Positions 1 to 5,788 of a stretch of DNA of 6,906 nt are shown here, in pieces. The position numbers and the translations under genes are program-made. Position 1 is the first letter of the stretch; each line of letters opens with the position of its first letter. The notes beneath the pieces are model-generated. The model made no database searches. It had not been told where the DNA came from and saw nothing but the letters and a program-made list of their open reading frames with translations. Origin of the DNA: Actinomycetota bacterium (GTDB taxonomy: Bacteria; Actinomycetota; UBA4738; HRBIN12); contig VAYF01000058.1 of assembly GCA_005883885.1 (NCBI GenBank), positions 1 through 6,906 of the forward strand, read 5' to 3'.

Positions 1-698
1 CAGAGCAGCGAGACCTTCTCCTTCAGGTTGCGGCCGATCGGACGGTCCGAGCGGCACACGATCGCGTCCGGCTGCAGACCGAGGGAACGAAGCTCCTTCA
101 CGGAGTGCTGCGTCGGCTTGGTCTTCAGCTCGCCCGAGGGTCCGATGAACGGCATCAGGGAAACGTGGACGAACGCGCAGTGTTCCCGTCCGACCTCGTT
201 CCGCAGCTGCCGGATGGCCTCGAGGAACGGGAGAGATTCGATGTCCCCTACGGTGCCGCCGATCTCGACGATCTGGAGGTCGGCCTGTTCCGCCTCGGCG
301 AGCGCCCGAACCCTCGCCTTGATCTCGTCGGTGATGTGAGGGATCACCTGGACGGTCTTCCCAAGGTAATCGCCACGACGTTCCTTCGCGAGCACCGAGG
401 AGTAGACCGCGCCGGTCGTGAAGTTCGAGCCCCGGTGGAGATCCGCATCGAGGAACCGCTCGTAGTGGCCGAGGTCGAGATCGGTCTCGGCCCCATCATC
501 GAGGACGAAAACCTCGCCGTGCTCGAACGGGTTCATCGTCCCCGGATCGACGTTGACGTACGGATCGAGTTTCTGGAGGACGACCTTGAGACCGCGCGAG
601 GCGAAGAGCCGGCCGAGGGAAGCGGTGGTGATCCCCTTCCCGAGTCCGGAGGCGACGCCACCCGTGACGAAGATGTACTTCGTGCGCTCCCTCACCAC
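1..698 (-). CDS. pyrG: CTP synthase, N-terminal part (3' end beyond the window)
   Basis: CTP synthase aminates UTP to CTP, using ATP and glutamine-derived ammonia, in the cytoplasm. Translating the minus strand leftwards from about 698 gives about 232 residues with no stop before the edge. Numbering from the GTG at 695, the family landmarks are the P-loop TGGVASGLGKG (11-21), QKLDPYVNVDPGTM (41-54), the HGEVFVLDDGAETDLDLGHYERF block (59-81), KERRGDYLG (104-112), VEIGGTVGDIESLPF (143-157) and KTKPTQHSVKEL (191-202). Only part of the synthetase domain of a roughly 545-residue enzyme is present; the glutaminase domain lies off the left edge. There are two adjacent in-frame GTG codons (698-696 and 695-693). 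Neither has a Shine-Dalgarno sequence, and an extended -10 box lies 8 nt upstream of the first, so I chose that one on the assumption of a leaderless or near-leaderless start. The P-loop reads SGLGKG where mycobacterial PyrG has SSLGKG. The identity is certain; the exact start is not. Confidence 0.97.
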   Translation of the reverse strand, partial: MVRERTKYIFVTGGVASGLGKGITTASLGRLFASRGLKVVLQKLDPYVNVDPGTMNPFEHGEVFVLDDGAETDLDLGHYERFLDADLHRGSNFTTGAVYSSVLAKERRGDYLGKTVQVIPHITDEIKARVRALAEAEQADLQIVEIGGTVGDIESLPFLEAIRQLRNEVGREHCAFVHVSLMPFIGPSGELKTKPTQHSVKELRSLGLQPDAIVCRSDRPIGRNLKEKVSLL

Positions 699-789
699 GG
701 GAGCCGACTGTAGCAGAGGTTGGCCTGCCGCCGCGGGCGTTGCGGTGAGAACTTCATCGATCTGCGCCTCCGCGGTCCGATCCTTCCGC
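699..789. other. recN-pyrG intergenic gap (91 nt)
   Basis: This gap lies between the recN stop and the pyrG start, both on the minus strand. It holds an extended -10 box near its pyrG end. I see no convincing hairpin followed by a T tract, so recN may read through into pyrG. A 95-codon open frame crosses the gap on the minus strand (979-692), but it overlaps recN in another frame and is an Arg/Gly/Pro-rich high-GC shadow. In M. tuberculosis two further genes (Rv1697 and Rv1698) sit at this point; there is no room for them here. Confidence 0.6.
707..715 (-). promoter_or_regulatory. Candidate extended -10 promoter for pyrG
   Basis: Reading the minus strand from 715 to 707 gives TGC TACAGT, an extended -10 pattern (TGn plus a hexamer matching TATAAT at four of six positions). 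The hexamer ends 8 nt before the first GTG of pyrG, so transcription would start at or within about 2 nt of the start codon. No -35 element is recognisable at 16-18 nt upstream, which the TGn extension can offset. The absence of a Shine-Dalgarno sequence fits a leaderless message. This is a pattern call only. Confidence 0.45.
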
Positions 790-2475
790 TCACGAGACCG
801 CTTCGCGGGATCGAGCCGCCTCCGCCAGAAGCTCCTCGGCGTGCGACGCGCCGTGCTCGGATGCCTCGAGACCGGCCAGCATCCGTGACAGCTCCCGGAT
901 CCGCTCCTGGTCGTCGAGCACGTCGAGCTGCGCCAGGCCATCGTCCTTCCGAACGCGGACATGGCGGTCGGCGAAGCAAGCGATCTGTGGGAGGTGGGTC
1001 ACGACGACGACCTGGCGCGTGACCGAGAGGCGGGCCAAGCGGCGACCGACCGCGAGCCCAGCCTGGCCCCCGATCCCCGCGTCCACCTCGTCGAAGACGA
1101 GCGTGGGGACATCATCGAGGTCCGCCAGGACGCTCCGACACGCGAGCATCACGCGGGAGAGCTCTCCTCCGCTGGCGGCCTTGGCGAACGAGAGCCACGG
1201 CTGCCCGGGACCACCCCGGAACCGGAGCTCCACCCGTTCGGCGCCGGACGGGCCCGGTTCGGGGAGCGGGTCGAGGCTCACCTGGATGCCCGCACCGGCC
1301 ATCCCGAGGTCCTGGAGCTCGCCCTCGAGGGCGTCCGAGAGCGGTGTTGCGGCCCCCGTTCGACCGGCGGTGACCTGTGCCGCGAGGGCGGTCACCTCCG
1401 GTCCGAGCGTCTCCACCTCGCTCCGCAGCTCCTCGAGACGCTCGTCGGCACCGGAGAGGCTCCGGAGCCGCTCCGACGCCTCATCCAGGAACGCGAGCAC
1501 CTCGGCATCCCCCGGGCCGTACTTCCGTTGGAGGGTCTTGAGCTCTCCGATCCGATCCCGGATCGATGCGAGCCTGGCCGGTTCCAGCGAGAGTGCCTCG
1601 CGGTACCCCCGCAGGTCACGACCGAGCTCGGACGTCTCCGCGGCGAGGGCCCGGGCTCGGGCGGCCAGACCCGCCGCGTCGGCATCGAGCTCCATGATCG
1701 AGTCGAGGGCTCGAACCACGGACCCGGATCCTTCGGCGACACCACCCTCGCCCGCGAGCACCTCCTCGGCGGTGGCAGCGAGCTCGAGCAACCGCTCGCC
1801 GTGCGCGAGCTTGCTCTCCTCCGCGCCGAGCGCATCCGTCTCCCCGGGCTCCGGCGCGATGGAGCGGATCTCCTCGACCTGGTAGCGCAGGAGATCGAGC
1901 TCGCGTTCGCGGTCGCGTGCATCATCCTCGAGCTGACGGAGCGCGCGTCGCGCCGCCGTCGAGCGCCGGTACGACTCACCGTAGGCGGCGACCGCCGTCA
2001 CATGCTGGGCGCCCGCGTAGCGGTCCAGGAAGGCCGTCTGCGTGGAGGGATCCAGGAGGCGAAGGGAGCCGTGCTGCCCGTGGATCTCGATCAGCCGGGC
2101 GCTGAGATCACCCAGCGCGGACGCGGTGGTCAGCTGCCCGCCGACCCGAGCGCTGCTCTTGCCGTCGGCGCCCACGCTGCGCGCGAGGATCACTTCGCCG
2201 TCCTCGACCCAATCCGCGGTCACGTCATCGGAGCCGACGGGCTCGGTCGTCCCCCAACCGTCAGGGACATCGAACCGCGCCTGGACCCGTGCGGCCTTCG
2301 CGCCGGGACCGACGAGGTGCGCGCCTGCCCGGGCTCCTCCGGCGAGGGCGAGCCCTACCGCGAGCATGGTCTTGCCCGTTCCGGTCTCACCGGTGAGGAC
2401 GGTGAGCCCCTCGGTCAGCTCAAGATCGAGGTCCCGGATGACACCGAGACCGCTGATGTGGAGCTCACGGAGCAC
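790..2475 (-). CDS. recN: DNA repair protein RecN (SMC-like ATPase)
   Basis: RecN is a cohesin-like SMC-family ATPase that acts at double-strand breaks with RecA in recombinational repair. The 561-residue product has the expected length and layout. It has a Walker A GETGTGKT (29-36), a central charged, Leu/Glu/Arg-rich coiled-coil region (roughly 150-370), the ABC signature SGGELSR (435-441), a Walker B strand ending in VFDEVDAG (460-467) and an H-loop VVVTH ending at His494, followed by PQIACFADRH. The GETGTGKT variant, rather than GETGAGKS, also occurs in mycobacterial RecN. The start is the GTG at 2475-2473: the nadK stop TAG (2487-2485) lies in this same frame only 9 nt upstream, so no earlier start is possible. 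The ribosome site is weak, suggesting translational coupling to nadK. All ATPase motifs are intact. Confidence 0.97.
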   Translation of the reverse strand: MLRELHISGLGVIRDLDLELTEGLTVLTGETGTGKTMLAVGLALAGGARAGAHLVGPGAKAARVQARFDVPDGWGTTEPVGSDDVTADWVEDGEVILARSVGADGKSSARVGGQLTTASALGDLSARLIEIHGQHGSLRLLDPSTQTAFLDRYAGAQHVTAVAAYGESYRRSTAARRALRQLEDDARDRERELDLLRYQVEEIRSIAPEPGETDALGAEESKLAHGERLLELAATAEEVLAGEGGVAEGSGSVVRALDSIMELDADAAGLAARARALAAETSELGRDLRGYREALSLEPARLASIRDRIGELKTLQRKYGPGDAEVLAFLDEASERLRSLSGADERLEELRSEVETLGPEVTALAAQVTAGRTGAATPLSDALEGELQDLGMAGAGIQVSLDPLPEPGPSGAERVELRFRGGPGQPWLSFAKAASGGELSRVMLACRSVLADLDDVPTLVFDEVDAGIGGQAGLAVGRRLARLSVTRQVVVVTHLPQIACFADRHVRVRKDDGLAQLDVLDDQERIRELSRMLAGLEASEHGASHAEELLAEAARSREAVS

Positions 2476-2484
2476 GCACGCATC

Positions 2485-3348
2485 CTAGCGGGCACCACCG
2501 ACATCTCCGGCGGGCATCGTGACCGTCGAGGGCGTCTCGCTGGGGTCCCCGGGGAGGTCGAACTTGTCTCGAACCCGCGTCAGGAAGCCGGCCGCATCGT
2601 CACGGCGGACGAGGCGAGCGGGTCTGTTGGACGCGCGGATCCTGACCTCGGTGCCAACGGGGATCTCCTGCGTCTCTCGCCCGTCCGCCGAGACCAACCC
2701 GGGCTCGTCGCCGACGACCTCCAGACTCACCACCGCTCCCGCTCCGAGAACGAACGATCGATCGAAGACCATGTGCGCGGCGATCGGCGTCACGATCAGG
2801 CACGGCACGTCGGGCGAGACGATCGGGCCTCGCGCCGAGAACGAATACGCGGTGGACCCGGTCGGCGTGGCCACGATCACGCCGTCGGCCGAGAACGTCG
2901 TGACGTACTCGCCATCGACGGCAACCTGGAGACGGATCAGGCGGTGCCTGGCCCGCTTCTCCACCATGATCTCGTTCATCGCCCACTGCGGAGGGAAGGG
3001 ATCGCCGCTGCCCGGCTCGGCCACCACGGCCAGCCGCTCCTCGATCGCCGCCCGACCTTCGAGCGCCTCGCGGATCAGCGATGCCGCGTCCGGCGGCTCC
3101 ACCTCGGTGAGGAACCCGAGGCGGCCGACCTTCACCCCGAGAACCGGCGAGTCGGCCTGCGCCGCAACGTAGGCTCCCCGGAGGAAGGTTCCGTCGCCGC
3201 CCACGGCGACCACGAGATCGACGTCGGCTGCGCGCCCGCGGAGTTCCACGCAGGAGATCCCGTCTTCCTCCAACGACGCTCGCAGCGCTCCCGCGGCAGC
3301 CACAGCGGCCGGTCTTCCCTCATGGATCACGAAGCCCACCGAGCTCAT
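2485..3348 (-). CDS. nadK: NAD kinase (ATP/polyphosphate-dependent)
   Basis: NAD kinase phosphorylates the 2'-OH of the adenosine ribose of NAD to make NADP; mycobacterial relatives can use ATP or polyphosphate. The 287-residue product carries the GGDGT motif (50-54), LGFLTE (77-82), the NE pair (Asn125-Glu126) that contacts substrate, and the glycine/threonine-rich DGVIVATPTGSTAYSFSARGP block (155-174) with VSPD just after it. The open frame extends 181 codons further upstream to 3891, but that part overlaps tlyA and has no family resemblance. The ATG at 3348 overlaps the tlyA stop as ATGA and has a GGGGAGG ribosome site 10 nt upstream, so the start is firm. The last 20 or so residues are a low-complexity tail beyond the conserved core. 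It sits between tlyA and recN as in M. tuberculosis (ppnK), and coupling to tlyA translation is expected. Confidence 0.97.
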   Translation of the reverse strand: MSSVGFVIHEGRPAAVAAAGALRASLEEDGISCVELRGRAADVDLVVAVGGDGTFLRGAYVAAQADSPVLGVKVGRLGFLTEVEPPDAASLIREALEGRAAIEERLAVVAEPGSGDPFPPQWAMNEIMVEKRARHRLIRLQVAVDGEYVTTFSADGVIVATPTGSTAYSFSARGPIVSPDVPCLIVTPIAAHMVFDRSFVLGAGAVVSLEVVGDEPGLVSADGRETQEIPVGTEVRIRASNRPARLVRRDDAAGFLTRVRDKFDLPGDPSETPSTVTMPAGDVGGAR

Positions 3349-4139
3349 CGCAGGAGCGCCTCCCCTTCGCGAAGCGCTCCGTCCAGATCGACCTCGGACG
3401 GGGGCGATCCGGCGACGAGGTGCAGCGGGAACTCCACGTTGCCCGCGGGTCCCGGCAGCGGCGACGCCATCACGTTCAGCGGCTCGAGCGACGCCGAGCG
3501 CGCGGCCGCCATCACGCCCGACAAGACGCTCCGCCACACGTCCGGATCGCGGACGACGCCACCACGACCCACGTACGCTCGTCCTGCCTCGAACTGCGGC
3601 TTGACCAGGACCACGAACGTCGCCTCCGGCCCCCCCACCCTCGCAAGGACCGGGAGCACCAGCCGGAGCGAGATGAAGGAGAGATCCGCCACCAGGAGGT
3701 CGGGGACGAACGCCAGCATCGAGGACGTGAGATCCCGCACGTTCGTCCGCTCCATCACCGTCACCCTCGGATCCATCCTGAGGCCCCACGAGAGCTGGCC
3801 GTACCCCACGTCGACCGCGACGACCCGCGCGGCGCCGCGCTGGAGCAGGCAGTCCGTGAACCCGCCGGTGGACGCACCGGCATCGAGGCAATCGCGTCCG
3901 TCGGGAGCGACCGCGAAGCGATCGAGCGCCGCGGCCAGCTTGCCGCCCCCGCGGGAGACGAAGGATGGTGGGGGCCCCGAAAGCGCGACGGGAGCGTCAT
4001 CGGCGACGAGCGACGCGGCCTTGGTTGCGGTGATCCCGGCCACGGTGACGCGACCGGCGCTCACGGCCTCTTGCGCCTGGGACCGGCTGGCCGCGAGCCC
4101 GCGACGCACCAGCTCCGCGTCCAGGCGCCGGCGACCCAT
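3345..4139 (-). CDS. tlyA: TlyA-type 16S/23S rRNA 2'-O-methyltransferase
   Basis: TlyA uses S-adenosylmethionine to 2'-O-methylate ribosomal RNA; in M. tuberculosis it modifies C1409 of 16S and C1920 of 23S rRNA and is needed for capreomycin susceptibility. The 264-residue product starts with an S4 RNA-binding domain (about 4-60: RRLDAELVRRGLAASRSQAQ onward), followed by VSRGGGKL and an FtsJ-like Rossmann methyltransferase domain. The SAM site is LDAGASTGGFTD (85-96). The catalytic tetrad known for the family is complete: Lys67, Asp152 (ADLSFIS), Lys180 (VKPQF) and Glu236 (GNVEF). The length and full N- and C-terminal ends resemble the actinobacterial dual-specificity type (TlyA-II, 268 residues in M. 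tuberculosis) rather than the shorter 23S-only type; that assignment is inference. It starts at an ATG 12 nt after the stop of the basic-tail gene and ends in an ATGA overlap with nadK. Confidence 0.96.
   Translation of the reverse strand: MGRRRLDAELVRRGLAASRSQAQEAVSAGRVTVAGITATKAASLVADDAPVALSGPPPSFVSRGGGKLAAALDRFAVAPDGRDCLDAGASTGGFTDCLLQRGAARVVAVDVGYGQLSWGLRMDPRVTVMERTNVRDLTSSMLAFVPDLLVADLSFISLRLVLPVLARVGGPEATFVVLVKPQFEAGRAYVGRGGVVRDPDVWRSVLSGVMAAARSASLEPLNVMASPLPGPAGNVEFPLHLVAGSPPSEVDLDGALREGEALLR
3353..3380 (-). repeat. Short inverted repeat flanking the nadK ribosome site
   Basis: In the minus-strand message GGAGCGC (3380-3374) can pair with GCGCTCC (3359-3353), a perfect 7-bp GC-rich stem ending 4 nt before the nadK ATG. 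The 14-nt loop holds the 8-nt palindrome TTCGCGAA (3373-3366) and most of the Shine-Dalgarno sequence. The segment codes for the last residues of tlyA. It could help present the ribosome site or couple nadK translation to tlyA, or be chance in a GC-rich region. Confidence 0.4.
3359..3365 (-). promoter_or_regulatory. Shine-Dalgarno site of nadK
   Basis: GGGGAGG on the minus strand lies 10 nt before the nadK ATG and inside the end of tlyA. It decides the nadK start against the much longer open frame. Six of its seven bases fall in the loop of a possible 7-bp hairpin (3353-3380). Confidence 0.75.
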
Positions 4140-4151
4140 CGTCGAGGCTCG

Positions 4152-4535
4152 CTACGCGTTCCCGCTCGTCGACGTCTTCTTCGCGGCGGTCTTCTTGGGT
4201 GAGGTGCGCTTGGCGGATGTCTTCTTCGCGGGGGCACGACGGCCACCCGACGCCGTCATGCCGGCGGCGCGCTCGAGCTCGCGGACCCGTTTGCGGAGTG
4301 CATCGAGCTCATCCTGGGTCGCGAGACCCATCTGCCGCATCTGATCCTTGATCTCGGAGCGGAGCCGCTGACGGTTCCGCTGGGACCACTCCATCATGTC
4401 GGCGGCGGTCTTGGCGACCTGCTCCTTCGCGGCACCCGGCTCGAGGAAGCCTTTCGCGAGCTCCTGGGCCCGGGTCGGGGACAGGTTCCCGATCGTCGCT
4501 TCGAACGCCTTCCGCATGTCATCGACCCTGGTCAT
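4152..4535 (-). CDS. Small protein with helical core and basic pentad-repeat tail (phasin/PhaF-like or histone H1-like)
   Basis: I cannot assign a firm family to this 127-residue protein. Residues 1-70 look helical and amphipathic, including ELAKGFLEPGAAKEQVAKTA and MMEWSQRNRQRLRSEIKDQM. Residues 71-90 (ATQDELDALRKRVRELERAA) have heptad spacing typical of a short coiled coil. After a Gly/Ala/Ser hinge, the tail (103-122) is four tandem five-residue repeats, AKKTS, AKRTS, PKKTA and AKKTS, ending in TSGNA. Helix plus coiled coil plus a Lys/Ala/Pro/Thr tail resembles phasin-like proteins such as PhaF and the tails of actinobacterial HU or H1-like proteins, so nucleic-acid binding is a reasonable inference. 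M. tuberculosis has a short uncharacterised gene (Rv1693) at this position. The start is well set by a GGAGGT site 6 nt before the ATG. There is no signal peptide or membrane segment. Confidence 0.85.
   Translation of the reverse strand: MTRVDDMRKAFEATIGNLSPTRAQELAKGFLEPGAAKEQVAKTAADMMEWSQRNRQRLRSEIKDQMRQMGLATQDELDALRKRVRELERAAGMTASGGRRAPAKKTSAKRTSPKKTAAKKTSTSGNA
4170..4229 (-). repeat. Four tandem 15-nt repeats encoding basic pentapeptides
   Basis: This segment codes for residues 103-122 of the basic-tail protein, four in-register units of the form (A/P)-K-(K/R)-T-(S/A). On the plus strand the repeat shows as recurrent GTCTTCTT blocks. The units have diverged at the DNA level, which suggests an established tail rather than a fresh slippage expansion. 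Confidence 0.75.
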
Positions 4536-4599
4536 CGTGGGACCTCCGTTCGTGAGGATTCACGACCAGCATACCGATGGTGGCCCTCGTGCCGTTCCG
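4536..4599 (-). promoter_or_regulatory. Leader and possible promoter of the basic-tail gene
   Basis: This 64-nt gap is the largest between the TPR gene and recN. Read on the minus strand it contains TATGCT (4573-4568, four of six matches to a -10 box, no good -35 box), a small hairpin CGTGA-ATCC-TCACG (4564-4551) and a strong Shine-Dalgarno GGAGGT (4547-4542). The ribosome site is clear; the promoter is weak and speculative. No T tract follows the hairpin, so a terminator for the upstream phosphatase gene is unlikely. Confidence 0.35.
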
Positions 4600-5379
4600 T
4601 CAGTCTTGTTCGACGAGCCGGTCCAGCCGCTCCGCGACGTAGGTCGGTTTCGGGCCGGCACCATGAAGGTCGTCTTCGGTCGTGATGCCCGTGAGGACCA
4701 GGAGCGCATCCCAGCCAAGTCGTCGCGCGCCCTCGATGTCGGTATCGAGTCGATCGCCGATCACCAGGGGTCTGCCGTCACCGGCGCGTGCCAGCGCCGC
4801 TCGGAAGATCGGCGCGTTCGGCTTGCCGACCACCTCGGCGTTCACCCCGGTCGCCGTCTCGATCGCGGCGAGGATCGCGCCGGCTCCCGGGAGCACGAGC
4901 CCATCCTCGACGGGGTACGACGCGTCGGCGTTCGAAGCGACGAGCGATGCTCCCCGCTGGATCAGGACGCACGCGGTGGCGAGCTCCGCGTAGTCGAATC
5001 CCCGGTCCCAGCCGACCACGACGGTCTCGGCATCGGAGGCGCTTTGTTCGAGGAGCGTGAGCCCCGCGGCGGCGAGGGCCGTGCGGAGTCCTTCATCGCC
5101 CACGACGTAGGCGCTCACGACCGCGCGGCTGCGGAGCAGCTCCGCGGTCGTGAGCGCCGATGTCTCGACCTCGGCCGCCCCAGCTTCGATGCCGAGCGCG
5201 GCGAGGTGCGCGACGATCGCTTCGGGCGTTCGGGCGGAGTTGTTCGTCATGAACGCCAGGCCCTTCCCGAGGCTCCTCAGGGTGGCGATCGTTCCCGCGG
5301 CTCCTTCGATCGGTTCGGCGCCTCGATAGAGCACGCCGTCGAGGTCGAACAGGAAGGCGTCGTAGCGATCGGCGATCAC
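4600..5379 (-). CDS. HAD-IIA (NagD-like) phosphatase, possibly glycerol-3-phosphate phosphatase
   Basis: This is a haloacid-dehalogenase superfamily phosphatase of the NagD/PGP-like subfamily with a C2-type cap, using an aspartyl-phosphate intermediate and Mg2+. Numbering from the GTG at 5379 gives 259 residues: motif I FDLDGVLYRG (Asp12 nucleophile, Asp14 acid/base), motif II FMTNNS (Thr45), motif III VVGKPNAPIF (Lys186) and motif IV IGDRLDTDIEGA (Asp209, Asp214). The cap lies between motifs II and III. The M. tuberculosis gene in this position, Rv1692, is reported as a glycerol-3-phosphate phosphatase in glycerophospholipid recycling; extending that substrate to this protein is inference. 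The frame is open upstream to 5538, but that part overlaps the TPR gene and lacks family resemblance. The GTG lies 10 nt after the TPR stop, has no clear ribosome site and puts motif I at the usual distance. A 49-nt inverted repeat falls within the cap-coding region. Confidence 0.93.
   Translation of the reverse strand: MIADRYDAFLFDLDGVLYRGAEPIEGAAGTIATLRSLGKGLAFMTNNSARTPEAIVAHLAALGIEAGAAEVETSALTTAELLRSRAVVSAYVVGDEGLRTALAAAGLTLLEQSASDAETVVVGWDRGFDYAELATACVLIQRGASLVASNADASYPVEDGLVLPGAGAILAAIETATGVNAEVVGKPNAPIFRAALARAGDGRPLVIGDRLDTDIEGARRLGWDALLVLTGITTEDDLHGAGPKPTYVAERLDRLVEQD
5110..5158. repeat. 49-nt near-perfect inverted repeat inside the phosphatase gene
   Basis: The left arm GGCGCTCACGACCGCG (5110-5125) is the exact reverse complement of CGCGGTCGTGAGCGCC (5143-5158). 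Two mismatched positions follow (5126/5142 and 5127/5141). Then GCTGC (5128-5132) pairs with GCAGC (5136-5140) around the 3-nt loop GGA. In all, 21 of 23 positions pair. On the minus strand the segment codes for phosphatase residues of the SALTTAELLRSRAVVSA stretch, at the start of the cap domain. It would form a very stable hairpin in the mRNA. No T tract follows, so it is not a standard terminator. Confidence 0.9.
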
Positions 5380-5389
5380 GGAGCGCCGG

Positions 5390-5788
5390 TCACCGTCGGC
5401 CGGGATCGGAAAGGCGTGCCACCACTCGCTCGTAGTCCGAGACGCCAGGAGCCAGGGCATTGGCGAGCTTCGCGTGACCGAGGGCACGTTGGCGTTGGCC
5501 GGTCCGCTCGCAGGCGAGGGCGAGCGCGAAATGCGCATAATCGTCGGAGGGGTTCAGGGCCACCGCCTTCGTGAACTCCCGCCTCGCGCGTGTCGCGCGC
5601 CCGGACATGAACAGGGCTCGGCCGAGCGCCTCGCGGATCGACGCCTTGTCGGGCTCGAGGAGCTTCGCGCGCCCGAGGATCAGGGCCGCGGCATGGGGGT
5701 GCCCGGCGTGGAGCATCGCGCGTCCGCGCGAATACAGCTCGTACGCAGGTGCCGGTTGTTCGTGCCTGCTATACAGAGCGGGTGCCAC
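5390..5788 (-). CDS. Small tetratricopeptide-repeat protein
   Basis: This 132-residue protein is almost entirely TPR, a helical scaffold for protein-protein contacts. Three repeats are visible, 13-46, 47-80 and 81-114, each closing with a proline (Pro46, Pro80, Pro114) at exact 34-residue spacing, in LLEP, ALNP and ALAP. Typical small residues occur in the helices (RGRAMLHAGH, GRALFMSGRA, ALALACERTGQ). There is no signal peptide or membrane segment, so it is probably cytoplasmic. The partner is unknown. The TPR-phosphatase order matches Rv1691-Rv1692 as I remember it, hinting at a linked role. The start chosen is the GTG at 5788, with a GGGGGAG ribosome site ending 4 nt upstream, a rather short spacing. 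This makes the start overlap that of the divergent DUF1015 gene by 7 nt. An internal ATG at residue 25 would cut into the first repeat and is less likely. The stop lies 10 nt before the phosphatase start. Confidence 0.88.
   Translation of the reverse strand: MAPALYSRHEQPAPAYELYSRGRAMLHAGHPHAAALILGRAKLLEPDKASIREALGRALFMSGRATRARREFTKAVALNPSDDYAHFALALACERTGQRQRALGHAKLANALAPGVSDYERVVARLSDPGRR
5767..5775 (+). promoter_or_regulatory. Candidate extended -10 promoter, leaderless DUF1015 gene
   Basis: TGC TATACA is an extended -10 pattern (TGn at 5767-5769; the hexamer at 5770-5775 matches TATAAT at four of six). Placing the last hexamer base at -7 puts +1 exactly on the G of the GTG at 5782. There is only a weak Shine-Dalgarno-like AGAG before that GTG, in agreement with a leaderless message. 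No -35 element is evident. The box lies within the first codons of the divergent TPR gene. Confidence 0.5.

Noticed and set aside
38..50. Small palindrome TCGGACGGTCCGA in pyrG
   Set aside because: It has six-base arms with a single central base inside well-conserved coding sequence; this length is expected by chance at this base composition.
105..713. A 202-codon open frame on the plus strand
   Set aside because: It is antisense to pyrG, which translates cleanly as CTP synthase on the other strand.
3349..3891. A 181-codon upstream extension of the nadK frame
   Set aside because: It lies wholly within tlyA in another frame and has no NAD-kinase similarity. The ATG at 3348 has a ribosome site and an ATGA overlap with tlyA.
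961..4344. A 1127-codon open frame on the plus strand
   Set aside because: It runs antisense across recN, nadK and tlyA, all with intact catalytic motifs. It is rich in Arg, Gly, Pro and Glu without recognisable domains, and such long antisense frames are common when third positions are G or C.
5110..5158. The inverted repeat as a rho-independent terminator or an insertion-sequence end
   Set aside because: No T run follows on either strand, the reading frame continues through it, and there is no transposase, target duplication or second copy in the window.
5380..5538. A 53-codon upstream extension of the phosphatase frame
   Set aside because: It overlaps the TPR gene in another frame. HAD motif I is expected about 10 residues from the start, as it is with the GTG at 5379.
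4396..5574. A 392-codon open frame on the plus strand
   Set aside because: It is antisense to the phosphatase, the basic-tail gene and part of the TPR gene. It looks like a codon-bias shadow.
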